DNA of 64,000 nucleotides from Hydrogenophaga sp. (lineage in GTDB: Bacteria > Pseudomonadota > Gammaproteobacteria > Burkholderiales > Burkholderiaceae_C). The stretch lies in assembly GCF_026125825.1 (NCBI RefSeq), contig NZ_JAHCKK010000001.1, positions 124,001-188,000 of the forward strand. The letters run 5' to 3'. Of this stretch, positions 25,893 to 33,075 are shown one piece after another; position 1 is the first letter of the stretch, and each line of letters begins with the position of its first letter. Below the pieces are notes generated by a model, which made no database searches, had not been told where the DNA came from, and saw only the letters and a list, made by a program, of their open reading frames with translations. The translations under genes were made by a program, and so were the position numbers.

Positions 25893-26325
25893 CGGTTAGC
25901 GGCACCAGGCGAAAGCCATCCACCTGCACAGGGGGCAGATCATCAGCACCGCCAATCGCCAGTTTCTCGCCGTACTTCTTCGGCCGAAGCTTGCCGGCCA
26001 TCCACTTCCGAGCATCTACACGCAGTTTTGATCGGGCGATCACGTCATGATCGGTGCGCTGGTTGCCATCGTCGTCCACGTAGGAATCGTTCCGACCATC
26101 GTCAGCGATGCTCAGGATCTCGTCGAACAGCACATCGGCCTGAGCCTCGCGCGCGCGGGCGTATTGCTCCGAGAAGGCCTCCTTCTCGCTCAGCCATTTG
26201 AAAATGGTCGAGGAAGCCGGCAGCGTCTCATCGTCTTTCAGGATGGTCCGCAGGCTCTCCCCCTGAGCGATGCGCTCACAGATCAGGTCTGCTACCTCTT
26301 GGCTATATTCGGACGGTCGTCCCAT
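25882..26325 (-). CDS. terS: Terminase small subunit (Sf6 gp1-like)
   Basis: A 147-aa protein with an N-terminal helix-turn-helix (YSQEVADLICERIAQGESLRTIL, then SSTIFKWLSE) and the KLRVDARKWMAGKLRPKKYG block typical of Sf6-type small terminases. It recognises the packaging site and delivers DNA to TerL. It is the first gene of the long late operon. Confidence 0.88.
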   Translation of the reverse strand: MGRPSEYSQEVADLICERIAQGESLRTILKDDETLPASSTIFKWLSEKEAFSEQYARAREAQADVLFDEILSIADDGRNDSYVDDDGNQRTDHDVIARSKLRVDARKWMAGKLRPKKYGEKLAIGGADDLPPVQVDGFRLVPLTGAS

Positions 26326-26347
26326 GATTGCATCTGATAGACGGGTA

Positions 26348-26527
26348 TTAGTTCGCTTGCTCGACCTTTAACTCGGCCGTAGCATCACCATCGCAAAGAA
26401 TTCGCGGCTCCTCTTTGCTGCCCATGAAAACTAGCATGTGCTCGCGTGCTTGTTCATGGCTTTCCGCTTGCATCTTCAGCACGCGGGTTAGACCGTTGTA
26501 TCGATATAGAACGGAGAAATTTTTCAT
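26348..26527 (-). CDS. Small phage protein upstream of terS
   Basis: A 59-aa minus-strand ORF from ATG 26527 to TAA at 26348. The product MKNFSVLYRYNGLTRVLKMQ continues into a helical and strand-like remainder that reads as a compact domain with an acidic C-terminus. It has the same orientation as the late genes and ends 23 bp before the terS start. Unknown function. Confidence 0.5.
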   Translation of the reverse strand: MKNFSVLYRYNGLTRVLKMQAESHEQAREHMLVFMGSKEEPRILCDGDATAELKVEQAN

Positions 26528-26558
26528 GGCTTCACAAGGCGGTTTATTGGGAGCAGTG

Positions 26559-26756
26559 ATGCTTTCAACAATGAACTACGAGTTCGTAGTCCGACAATCA
26601 AAAGATGGCCAGTACTACTTTACGTATCGAAACTCGCGCGGAAACACTGAGCCGATCTGTTGGAGCGAGAACTACACGACCAAGCAGGCGTGTCTTGACG
26701 CGATAGATAAGGTCAAGTACGGCGCCGGGAAGGCTCCAATCACTGACCTCACATAG
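26559..26756 (+). CDS. DUF1508 (YegP-like) protein
   Basis: Read from ATG 26559 (GGGAGC ribosome binding site just upstream) the product is 65 aa. It matches the DUF1508/YegP fold: YEFVVRQSKDGQYYFTYRNS, then EPICWSENYTTKQACLDAID. This is a small strand-helix module of unknown function found singly or in tandem in bacteria. Here it is a single copy facing against the late genes. An upstream ATG at 26526 is possible but poorly supported. Confidence 0.72.
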   Translation: MLSTMNYEFVVRQSKDGQYYFTYRNSRGNTEPICWSENYTTKQACLDAIDKVKYGAGKAPITDLT

Positions 26757-26798
26757 ACACCCAGCCCACTTTGCAGAGTTGCTTTTTGACGGCGAAGC

Positions 26799-26816
26799 GG
26801 TCACCGTTTTGTGACC
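26799..26816. promoter_or_regulatory. Inverted repeat upstream of the 26871 gene
   Basis: GGTCAC and GTGACC form a perfect 6-bp inverted repeat with a 6-bp T-rich centre. A second hairpin-like repeat (GCTCG-N5-CGAGC) follows at 26822-26836. It may be an operator or a structured leader for the gene that starts at 26871. Confidence 0.35.
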
Positions 26817-26870
26817 TAGTGGCTCGTTCAGCGAGCGGCCGAGCAATTCATCATTGAACGAAAGACATCA

Positions 26871-27314
26871 ATGCAAAAGAATGACATTTATCAGCGCGTG
26901 AAAGGTCTCGACGAGCGGCAAAGAAAACTGGCTGATCTGTTTTCGCAGTTCCACTCCGTGTGCAGCAGCATTGCGCAGGATCGAACGCCCCATGCGTGGC
27001 TTCCAGGTCTTGAGGTCACCGCTCTTGCAAAAGAGACGAATTCTTTCCTCGCAACATACGCGGGATTAGAGATCCTTCTTGAGTATGTCTTCGCGCCCAC
27101 CGTTGAGCAGCGCGGTAGGGCCGTGGTGACCTACTCGCTAGTTGATCGACTTCGTCTACAAAACGCCCCGGTCGTCCTGGGGAAGTTTGCATTTAAGAGC
27201 AATGGCGAGACAGACATCGAAGCAGAGGGTGACCACCTCTACATGGACGCAGGCAACGAGCCGATGCTGATCCTTTGTTACGTCATTGGCGAAGTTGCGT
27301 ACGCAGAACGGTAG
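26871..27314 (+). CDS. Hypothetical prophage protein
   Basis: A 147-aa soluble protein with a helical N-terminus (ERQRKLADLFSQFHSVC) and a beta-rich C-terminus ending MLILCYVIGEVAYAE. GAAAG lies just upstream of ATG 26871 and a hairpin follows the stop. It is transcribed opposite to the early and late genes on either side, as cargo (moron) genes often are. No domain is recognised. Confidence 0.6.
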   Translation: MQKNDIYQRVKGLDERQRKLADLFSQFHSVCSSIAQDRTPHAWLPGLEVTALAKETNSFLATYAGLEILLEYVFAPTVEQRGRAVVTYSLVDRLRLQNAPVVLGKFAFKSNGETDIEAEGDHLYMDAGNEPMLILCYVIGEVAYAER

Positions 27315-27340
27315 TGGTCACACGCCGCAGAAACGACGAA

Positions 27341-27366
27341 ACCCGCCGAAGCGGGTCTCTGAATTT
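27341..27366 (+). terminator. Hairpin terminator (weak T tract)
   Basis: ACCCGC-CGAA-GCGGGT at 27341-27356 is followed by CTCTGAATTTT. It is 26 bp after the stop of the plus-strand gene and could also work for leftward transcripts. Confidence 0.5.
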
Positions 27367-27621
27367 TGGTGTCCCGATACTTCTCACCCGTCAGGACCGG
27401 CGGGCGCAGCCGCAGTATAGGTCGTATTCATGACAATCCGGCGACATGCCCTAGATTGTGTGTAACGAGAAAAGCCGTTGCGCTGCGCCCCTACAGAGGC
27501 ACCTTTCCCCAAAACTGCACCGGTCTGACCGGATAGAGCGTCACGGACGCTAGGGGCGGATTTCGCTGACGGCACTAAGCGGGTCAACGATAGTGCATTT
27601 GCTGCACCTATAACAGCAATT
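27367..27621. other. Gap without a convincing gene between the Q-like gene and the 26871 gene
   Basis: No frame here has a believable start and composition; an 87-codon minus frame opening with TTG at 27647 is doubtful. Short inverted repeats are present, CCGGTC-A-GACCGG and GCGTC-CGT-GACGC on the minus strand, and a palindrome-like GTGCA-N5-TGCAC near 27595. In lambda the late promoter and its leader RNA lie just after Q, so this is a reasonable place to look for the late promoter. I see no good sigma-70 match. Confidence 0.4.
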
Positions 27622-28278
27622 CTAAACTGCTCCTCGGCTTTGCGCAAGCGTCTGATCAGTGTGCGATTGCATCCACTCCTTCATTCTGCGAACGTAGCGC
27701 CTGTTTGATGCCAGTTCACGCGGGGCCGTATCCATCACGCGGCGGTCCATCTCGTAGAGGAGGCGTTGGCAGAACGCGCGCTGAACCTCATCATTGCCGA
27801 GCAACGTCCGAGACTTGCCCGACCCCGCGCAGCTCCGGCAAGTCGCTTGAATCCGGCCGTCATACCCGCCAATCTTTCCGGTGCCGCCGCACTTATGACA
27901 GTTCGGATCCAACCAGGCAGTGAGCACGCGACCGGTGAGGTCGAGCACTGCCCTATCGGTGAGCATGAATGCCTGCCTGGTCGCGAGCTGTAGAGCAAAC
28001 GCACCAAGTGCCTCCTTGACGGTGTTCAAGGACTTCAGATGCATCAAGATCAGCACCATGCCCGTGAGGTTGTCCGTGCCGGTCCTTCGCACGTCAGCGG
28101 CGACCTGGTCGTATTCGTTCACCAGCCTCATCAGCATGACGCCAAGACTGTCAGACAGCCCTGCGGCGGCCAACATATCGGCGTCTCCCTCGATCCTGTC
28201 GCGCAACCTCAGATCCTTGGAGTTGATGGCGCGTTGGTAGCGTTCCGAAAGGCCGGGCCTCTTCGCTTCTTCGATCAT
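27622..28278 (-). CDS. Zinc-finger phage regulator, candidate Q-type late antiterminator
   Basis: A 218-aa protein with a DnaJ-like zinc module: CHKCGGTG at residues 127-134 and CRSCAGSGKS at 147-156, four cysteines in two CxxC pairs. The flanking helices are basic. Phage late antiterminators of the Q/Antiterm groups carry such CxxCxGxG fingers, and this gene is the last of the leftward early operon, just before the late genes. The several intrinsic terminators inside the late operon fit that role. The call rests on the finger and position, not on a full family match. Confidence 0.55.
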   Translation of the reverse strand: MIEEAKRPGLSERYQRAINSKDLRLRDRIEGDADMLAAAGLSDSLGVMLMRLVNEYDQVAADVRRTGTDNLTGMVLILMHLKSLNTVKEALGAFALQLATRQAFMLTDRAVLDLTGRVLTAWLDPNCHKCGGTGKIGGYDGRIQATCRSCAGSGKSRTLLGNDEVQRAFCQRLLYEMDRRVMDTAPRELASNRRYVRRMKEWMQSHTDQTLAQSRGAV

Positions 28279-28697
28279 GCTGCGGCTGCCTCGGTTGCGG
28301 GCCCTCCAAGTGGAGACATGGGCGTCGTCTCGCTCGGCTCAGAATCTGCTGGGCCTTCACCACGCCACATCTCATACGGCACCTGCGCAATGAGGTGGAT
28401 GTCCGGACATGGGTCGCCCATTTCCACCACCGCGAGCAGGTGAGTGAGAACTGCGCCAAAGCCTTCGATGTGCTCCGGGCTCTTCAGCAACTCTCGAATG
28501 AAGTGCTCGCAGACATTGATCTGTCCATCCGGGTAGTCGTACCCGCAGTCCCCACTGCGTAGTTCAGCGCTTGCGGCCAATCCTGCTCCGTTGCCGCTCT
28601 CGTTGATGTGGCGGATGAGGCCAAACATTTCTGCCGCGTGATCGCGACCGGCCTCCCATGCTTCTTTGGAGCCAAGAGTCGTGGTTTCGGTGTTCAT
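28275..28697 (-). CDS. Hypothetical early phage protein
   Basis: A 140-aa acidic protein overlapping the zinc-finger gene by ATGA. It has a helical N-terminal part (GSKEAWEAGRDHAAEMFGLI), a short Cys/Tyr/Gly segment and a Glu/Pro/Ala-rich end. No motif is recognised. Coupled translation suggests a replication- or late-switch-related role. Confidence 0.55.
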   Translation of the reverse strand: MNTETTTLGSKEAWEAGRDHAAEMFGLIRHINESGNGAGLAASAELRSGDCGYDYPDGQINVCEHFIRELLKSPEHIEGFGAVLTHLLAVVEMGDPCPDIHLIAQVPYEMWRGEGPADSEPSETTPMSPLGGPATEAAAA

Positions 28698-28718
28698 AGC
28701 GTTTCCTTGGGTGGTGGA

Positions 28719-28931
28719 TCAATTCGGAGTACCGTGCGGGCGGCCGCCGAGGTACGTCTTGAGGCAGCTCACTGGATCGCCGACCAACTTCACCACGCGA
28801 CCCTCAAGGACGACCTTGGTCACGATGCCGGCGGATGGGAACTCCATGGAGAGGACACTGATGTCGCGGAACTCGCGCCCTAACAGCATCTCGCGCTCGT
28901 CCGGGGTTGACTGCAATAGCGATACCTTCAT
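28719..28931 (-). CDS. Small hypothetical early protein
   Basis: A 70-aa protein starting MKVSLLQSTPDEREML with beta-strand-like segments (GIVTKVVLEGRVVKLVGDP). It starts 9 bp after the helicase-loader stop in the leftward early operon, with no motif I can name. Confidence 0.5.
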   Translation of the reverse strand: MKVSLLQSTPDEREMLLGREFRDISVLSMEFPSAGIVTKVVLEGRVVKLVGDPVSCLKTYLGGRPHGTPN

Positions 28932-28940
28932 GCGCGCTCC

Positions 28941-29801
28941 TTATGCGGCCTTCTGGCCTTGCAAGCGGCTGAACTCGCCTCGATAGCTCGGCCAGGTACA
29001 GGCCTTGGCGATCGAGCCCTCCCGCAGCCGGTCATACAGCCGGTCACCCAGCACGTGCTTGATCTCGCTGGCTTGCGAGTTGGACAGCAGCACGGTGGGC
29101 AGTTCGTTGCGGTATCGAAGATCGAGCACATCGAAGAGCTGCACCAGTTCGGCCTCGCTTCCGAAACCGACGCCGATCTCGTCGATCACCAACAGAGCGG
29201 CACCGCCCAAGCGCTCGATCACCATTTCCTCAGTGAGCGTCTGCGGCATCACGTAGCCACCTGCCTCTGTGGGATAGCCCCGCGTCTGTGGCGGGTTTTC
29301 CTTGCTCCATGTGGATCTCAGCAAGCGCACGATCTCGCGCACGCTGAGCATGTAGGCAGGCGTAGCCAGGGTGTCGATCAGGTGCAGCACCATGCTCGCG
29401 CCAAGATGCGATTTCCCGCATCCAGGGGGTCCCAGCAGCCATACGCCCCCCGAGGGGCAGGTAACAGCATTGCCCTCCCGCTGGAATTGGCCGACGTAGT
29501 CGCGGCAGAACTGCAGGATGTCCGCCTGGCCTTTGTGAGGCGTGGCGAAGTTGTCGAATGAGCTCTGCAGCTGCCGGCCAACAAGACCGGAATCGGCCCG
29601 CAGTCCGCGAATGCGGTCTTCACGTGCAGCATGCTTCTGCGCTTCCCGTGCAGCCTCTCGCGCCGCTTCCGCTGCGTCGCGTTCCTCATCGAGGCAAGCA
29701 GGGCAGCGGCTCCACACGGTACGCGCAAACCTGCGCGACTCAAATGCGCCGTGCTTTTCGCATTCGGCGGGCTGGGCTTGGATCTCAAGTGAGGTAGCCA
29801 T
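28941..29801 (-). CDS. DnaC-like replicative helicase loader (AAA+ ATPase)
   Basis: A 286-aa protein from ATG 29801 (MATSLEIQAQPAECEKHG), overlapping the end of the replication-initiator gene. An N-terminal cysteine cluster (CEKHG, then CPACLDE, about residues 14-38) may bind zinc. A charged helix leads to the AAA+ core with Walker A GPPGCGKS (124-131) and Walker B ALLVIDEIG, followed by the LSNSQAS sensor-type segment. It should load the host DnaB helicase at the phage origin inside the adjacent gene. Confidence 0.87.
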   Translation of the reverse strand: MATSLEIQAQPAECEKHGAFESRRFARTVWSRCPACLDEERDAAEAAREAAREAQKHAAREDRIRGLRADSGLVGRQLQSSFDNFATPHKGQADILQFCRDYVGQFQREGNAVTCPSGGVWLLGPPGCGKSHLGASMVLHLIDTLATPAYMLSVREIVRLLRSTWSKENPPQTRGYPTEAGGYVMPQTLTEEMVIERLGGAALLVIDEIGVGFGSEAELVQLFDVLDLRYRNELPTVLLSNSQASEIKHVLGDRLYDRLREGSIAKACTWPSYRGEFSRLQGQKAA

Positions 29802-30753
29802 TTTCGATTCCTTCGGAGTAGTCTTTGGTGTCCAGCCCGTTGTGCGACGTGGGCCGCCGGGCCGCGTGAGTGGTGGCACCGGAGCGCCGTGGTGGCTCGT
29901 AAAGGCCTTGCCAGGACATGGCGACGGCGTTCTCGATCACCTCCTGCGGGGTGAAGCCCTTCGCCCGAAGTGCATCGAGGGAGCGGATGGACAACTTCGC
30001 AGCGTCCGCAGTGAGCGACTTCTTGCGAGCCTCGCGGTCCCGGCACCACATGCACCACGGCTCGCGATCGAGCCAGTCCGGCAGGTTCATCCCGGCCGCG
30101 TCGAACTTCGGCTTTGCAGGCTTCTTCGGCTCCTTGCCTGGCTTGGCATCCGAATGCTGGTCGTCACGAAGTTGGAAAGAGTTACCACCGCCCTTTTGGG
30201 GGTTCATTGATGGTTCAATTGATGGTTCTTGATGGTTAGAGTGCGGCATCTGCACTGGTTGGTGCGGCATTTGCACTGGTGGGAGTGCGGCATCTGCACT
30301 GGTTGGTGCGGCATTTGCACTGGTCTCGATTTCCGACCCGTGCGGCATCTGCACCAGTACCGGTGCGGCATCTGCACTGGTAGGGGTTACAGACTGGTGC
30401 GGCATCTGCACTGGTTCGCCAGGCTCAACCCGTGCGGCATTTGCACTTGTATTTCGGCGAGCTGCGGTTCGCGCAGACACCAGCCCCGGCACCGAAACGA
30501 ACCTTTCCGGATGCACGCTATAGACGGTGTGGCGCCCGTTCGATCTGTCTGCGGTGATGGTGCAGCACTGTTCCAACTGCTTGACCGCATCGACCACTGA
30601 GCGCCGCGACGCAGATGTGCAGTTGGCCAGCGTCTCTAGCGACGGCCAGCACTTTCCGTCGTCACTGGCATGGTCAGCCAGCGCGATCAGAACGGATTTG
30701 GCTGTCGGTGGAACCTGGATGGGCCAACACCGCTTCATGATCTTGTTGCTCAC
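29785..30753 (-). CDS. Replication initiator (O-like) with embedded origin
   Basis: A 322-aa protein. The N-terminal winged helix-turn-helix (residues 13-70; TAKSVLIALADHASDDGKCW, then SLETLANCTSASRRSVVDAV) is the DNA-binding part. Residues 100-175 are a low-complexity linker of alternating TSADAA and VQMPH peptides, the direct translation of eight iterons. The C-terminal part is charged and helical and would contact the helicase loader encoded next. The layout (N-terminal HTH, iterons in the middle of the gene, DnaC-like partner downstream) matches lambda O/P-type replication modules. Confidence 0.85.
   Translation of the reverse strand: MSNKIMKRCWPIQVPPTAKSVLIALADHASDDGKCWPSLETLANCTSASRRSVVDAVKQLEQCCTITADRSNGRHTVYSVHPERFVSVPGLVSARTAARRNTSANAARVEPGEPVQMPHQSVTPTSADAAPVLVQMPHGSEIETSANAAPTSADAALPPVQMPHQPVQMPHSNHQEPSIEPSMNPQKGGGNSFQLRDDQHSDAKPGKEPKKPAKPKFDAAGMNLPDWLDREPWCMWCRDREARKKSLTADAAKLSIRSLDALRAKGFTPQEVIENAVAMSWQGLYEPPRRSGATTHAARRPTSHNGLDTKDYSEGIENGYLT
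30208..30237. repeat. Three TGATGGTT repeats beside the iterons (possible unwinding element)
   Basis: TGATGGTT occurs at 30208-30215, 30220-30227 and 30230-30237. The stretch is AT-rich compared with its surroundings and directly abuts the first iteron. By analogy with lambda-type origins it could be the duplex-unwinding region. Confidence 0.5.
30241..30450. repeat. Phage replication origin: eight 19-bp iterons
   Basis: The unit GTGCGGCATYTGCACTGGT begins at 30241, 30262, 30285, 30306, 30340, 30363, 30397 and 30432. Units five and eight have one or two changes near the end. Each core has inverted ends (GTGC...GCAC), suiting a dimeric binding protein. Spacings of 21-23 and 34-35 bp keep the units near the same face of the helix. 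The array is inside the initiator gene itself. Confidence 0.85.
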
Positions 30754-30944
30754 GCGGCCCCTTCACCCGCCTGGTCCATGGCTTCGCGCTTGGCAGCACG
30801 CAGAGCGCGAATCAGCCTGTCTACGTTCTCAGGAGCTATGTAGACAATCTCGGGCTCGCCAACCCCATCTTCCTGTCGAATGACAACCCAGCCGTCAGGA
30901 TGGGAGCAGACCTCGATCTGATCTTGTTGGGCGACGGCGATCAT
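30750..30944 (-). CDS. Small hypothetical early protein
   Basis: A 64-aa protein with a beta-rich start (QIEVCSHPDGWVVIRQEDG) and a basic C-terminal helix. It overlaps both neighbours by four bases (ATGA type), so it is part of the early operon. Family unknown. Confidence 0.55.
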   Translation of the reverse strand: MIAVAQQDQIEVCSHPDGWVVIRQEDGVGEPEIVYIAPENVDRLIRALRAAKREAMDQAGEGAA

Positions 30945-31354
30945 GCTGCGAGCCTCCCGCTCAGTGCTTCCACAAGGGCCGCGCGCTTCTGCTCAGATCG
31001 GGCCAGTGCTTCCTCGGCCAGCCTCAACCGGCGTTCCATTTCAGTTTCGCGGTGGCGCAGCGACGACAGGTCGTATCCGCGCGAGTGCATCAGCCATAGC
31101 ATGGGCACCTCGTTTCCGGCCTTGTCCATGAGCTTGTTCAGTTGGTCTTGGGGAAAGTTGTGCTGACCCGAGTTCATGATCCGGGACCACTGCGCAGCAT
31201 CCTTGACCACCCCGCCCTCGCCGATGAACGACTTGTCGTCCAGACCGCTCAAGCTTTGACACATGGCCAGCGCGCGCGTCATGGACGGAATGCGCGCTAT
31301 TACGGTTTCATCCACCGGCTGCATCGGCGGTCGCGCTGTCAGTTCGTACTGCAT
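30941..31354 (-). CDS. CII-like phage regulator candidate
   Basis: A 137-aa protein, second in the leftward early operon after cro. Its centre (SLSGLDDKSFIGEGGVVKDA, then QWSRIMNSGQHNFPQDQL and NEVPMLWLMHSRGYD) is like phage regulatory proteins that follow cro in many Burkholderiales prophages. It can fold as a helix-turn-helix (residues 35-75). The end is a coiled-coil helix. A CII-type role, activating the repressor promoter, is inferred from position. Confidence 0.5.
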   Translation of the reverse strand: MQYELTARPPMQPVDETVIARIPSMTRALAMCQSLSGLDDKSFIGEGGVVKDAAQWSRIMNSGQHNFPQDQLNKLMDKAGNEVPMLWLMHSRGYDLSSLRHRETEMERRLRLAEEALARSEQKRAALVEALSGRLAA

Positions 31355-31399
31355 CGAATCAACGTCCTACAAAAGATTTGTTCGGTCTTGTCTCGTTCG

Positions 31400-31424
31400 C
31401 GAAGTCAAAAAAAACCAGACTTCG
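31400..31424. promoter_or_regulatory. Hairpin in the leader between cro and the CII-like gene
   Basis: CGAAGTC at 31400-31406 pairs with GACTTCG at 31418-31424, around an A-rich 11-nt loop that is T-rich on the minus strand. The T run is inside the loop, so it is not a standard terminator. It may be an RNA-processing or antitermination site. Confidence 0.35.
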
Positions 31425-31429
31425 TTCCT

Positions 31430-31690
31430 ATGAGCACACCAGCAACACCGGGCGCCCTGGCGATCCCCATTCATTCGAGCAACCGAACGAGAGTCGCAGT
31501 CAACGCCCTGCCCTGCGGCGGACGCGAGATCGTCACCAGCAACACCGCGCTGACCATGAAGTGGGTAAATGGGGTCGTGTGGATCGCCTTCGCCATGCGC
31601 TCGGAGCGAGTAGCGCTTCCGGATGAAAACGCGGGCCAACGTAGCTGGGCGACAAGGGAGGCAGTCATGCGGCGCGACTCAAGCAGGTGA
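31430..31690 (+). CDS. Doubtful plus-strand ORF opposite the cro-CII interval
   Basis: An 86-aa frame from ATG 31430 whose middle (GGREIVTSNTALTMKWVNGVVWIAFAM) looks protein-like. It has no ribosome binding site, runs against the early operon, and its 3' end overlaps the end of cro by 12 bp. It is the best frame in the 324-bp gap between cro and the CII-like gene. Confidence 0.3.
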   Translation: MSTPATPGALAIPIHSSNRTRVAVNALPCGGREIVTSNTALTMKWVNGVVWIAFAMRSERVALPDENAGQRSWATREAVMRRDSSR

Positions 31691-31912
31691 CGACTCGACC
31701 GGCCAGGGAAGCTCCCGCAACCCGTAGATGTGGTCATAGGTGAGGTCCACGCCGTTGGCAACCGCGAGTTCAATCAACTTCGCCGCAACTCGGGGAGGAA
31801 TGCTCTGCCCGCGCTCGTAGAAACCAATATTCGGCTGAGTACAGCCGATTCCCTCAGCCATGGCTCTTTGCGACATCCCTAGGTGGGTTCGGATGGATTT
31901 AATGGTGTTCAT
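31679..31912 (-). CDS. Cro-like repressor (XRE helix-turn-helix)
   Basis: A 77-aa protein with a standard HTH (SIRTHLGMSQRAMAEGIGC, then TQPNIGFYERGQSIPP) covering residues 5-40 and a short C-terminal part. It is divergent from the larger CI-like gene and is the first gene of the leftward early operon. The start is ATG 31912 because the upstream in-frame codon at 31924 lies inside the -10 element. The mRNA leader would then be only a few bases long. Confidence 0.85.
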   Translation of the reverse strand: MNTIKSIRTHLGMSQRAMAEGIGCTQPNIGFYERGQSIPPRVAAKLIELAVANGVDLTYDHIYGLRELPWPVESSPA

Positions 31913-31922
31913 AGAAGACCGC

Positions 31923-31951
31923 ATAGTAGCGCCCCTGCTTTAATTGGTCAA
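31923..31951 (-). promoter_or_regulatory. Early leftward promoter (PR-type) for cro
   Basis: On the minus strand TTGACC (31951-31946), a 17-bp spacer and TACTAT (31928-31923) make a strong sigma-70 promoter pointing at cro. The -10 box is overlapped by the operator-like sequence at 31925-31940. Confidence 0.8.
31925..31940. promoter_or_regulatory. Operator-like site overlapping the cro promoter
   Basis: AGTAGCGCCCCTGCTT is nearly the same as AGTAGCGGCACTGCTT at 34254-34269, upstream of the antirepressor operon. Sharing by two phage promoters suggests a CI or Cro binding site. Confidence 0.5.
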
Positions 31952-31999
31952 CAGCATTCCTACTTCTTTTTCTAGCGTTTTGAATTACCCTCGCCAACC

Positions 32000-32437
32000 A
32001 TGAGCCCTGCTACCCGCAAGTCGAAAGTGACCCCCGAGACACAGGCAGAAGCCGCGCGCTTGTCTGAGCTATGGAAGAACCGTGCTGACCGGATGACCCA
32101 AGCAGAATTTGGCGTCAAGTACGAGGTCGGAAACCAGAGTGCTGTGGGCCAGTTCCTGCGGGGCGAGGTGCCGTTGAGTCTGAAGGCTGCGGCTGGCTTC
32201 GCCTCGTACCTCCAGTGTCAGATCGGCGACTTCAGTCCGAGACTGGCGAAGTTCGCCTCCTCGGTGGCACCGCACGTTGAGAACACCACTCCCCAACCGC
32301 ACATGGACATGACGACCCTCAACAGGGTCGAACTGGAGGTGGTCATGCTGATGCGCTCGCTTTCATCGAGCGAACAAGCGGAGGTGGTGCAGTTGGCTCA
32401 GAGGCTCTATCGCTCACGGAAGCCGCCCGCTGCCTAG
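32000..32437 (+). CDS. CI-like lysogeny repressor without a peptidase domain
   Basis: A 145-aa protein divergent from cro. An N-terminal HTH spans about residues 15-75 (SELWKNRADRMTQAEFGVKY, then NQSAVGQFLRGEVPLSLKAA). The C-terminal part is a helical oligomerisation segment (LNRVELEVVMLMRSLSSSEQ, then AEVVQLAQRLY). No S24 autoproteolysis domain or Ala-Gly cleavage site is present, so induction by RecA-stimulated self-cleavage is unlikely. The Rha/Ant antirepressor downstream offers another induction route. Confidence 0.8.
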   Translation: MSPATRKSKVTPETQAEAARLSELWKNRADRMTQAEFGVKYEVGNQSAVGQFLRGEVPLSLKAAAGFASYLQCQIGDFSPRLAKFASSVAPHVENTTPQPHMDMTTLNRVELEVVMLMRSLSSSEQAEVVQLAQRLYRSRKPPAA

Positions 32438-32586
32438 ACCTGCGGGCGAGCGCCGCATAGCATTCTGACTTTGCGTCCAAGACAGTCAGTCGACCAGTAA
32501 TTCCACTGCTTCGTGAAAGACGTCGCAGATCGGAATTGGCAGGTGGTTACAAAATCCAGAAACGATCAATTTCGTTTGGGGGGCTC

Positions 32587-33075
32587 ATGCGTGCAATGAA
32601 ATTCATACTCGCCACTATCGCTCTTGCTGGGGCGGGCATCGCCAATGCGCAGTGGGTTGCTGGAGACATCGACGGCAAAGAGGGGGTGTATGCCGTCACA
32701 CAAAACGATGATGGTGAAATCTTCGGGCGCTACTGCTATTTTGAGGACAAGACCTGCGTGTGGTTGGTGACCAACCCACTGCGATGCGAACCTGGTGCGT
32801 CCTATCCAGCCTTGGCTACCTCTAAAGACTCAGCTCACGTTGAAGTTGTGTGCTGGGGAAAGTCACCAACGTCAAACGTCTATCGCTACTTCGTCAAACC
32901 CTATGACATTGTTGAGGGCTTGGTCAACGACGGCGGGATTCTGGGCATAGCCGTCGTCGCAAAGAACGGGAATTTTCGTGTAAGTCGATTTGATCTCAAT
33001 GGGTCGCAGCGTGCCATCCGAGAATCCTCTACCAAGTTTGAAAGCCGCTCGAAGACGCGAGGCCAGGTTCTTTGA
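32587..33075 (+). CDS. Secreted protein of the lysogeny module
   Basis: A 162-aa protein from ATG 32587, preceded by a G-rich ribosome binding site (GGGGGG). The N-terminal signal peptide (MKFILATIALAGAGIANAQ) has an AxA cleavage site. The mature domain carries four cysteines (YCYFEDKTCVW, LRCEPG, VVCWG), suggesting disulfides in the periplasm. It lies downstream of the CI-like gene and so is probably expressed in the lysogen. Superinfection exclusion is a reasonable guess, not shown. Confidence 0.65.
   Translation: MRAMKFILATIALAGAGIANAQWVAGDIDGKEGVYAVTQNDDGEIFGRYCYFEDKTCVWLVTNPLRCEPGASYPALATSKDSAHVEVVCWGKSPTSNVYRYFVKPYDIVEGLVNDGGILGIAVVAKNGNFRVSRFDLNGSQRAIRESSTKFESRSKTRGQVL

Noticed and set aside
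27384-27647. An 87-codon minus frame between the Q-like gene and the 26871 gene
   Set aside because: It opens with TTG, overlaps the Q-like gene end and has low-complexity composition. More likely it is a regulatory gap.
30241-30450. Regular repeats resembling a CRISPR array
   Set aside because: Units are 19 bp with gaps of 2-16 bp, far too short for spacers. They lie inside a replication gene and no cas genes occur. They are iterons.
31367-31639. A 90-codon minus frame between cro and the CII-like gene
   Set aside because: The composition (Arg/His/Cys-rich, no fold pattern) and lack of a ribosome binding site argue against a gene. The plus frame at 31430 is only slightly better.
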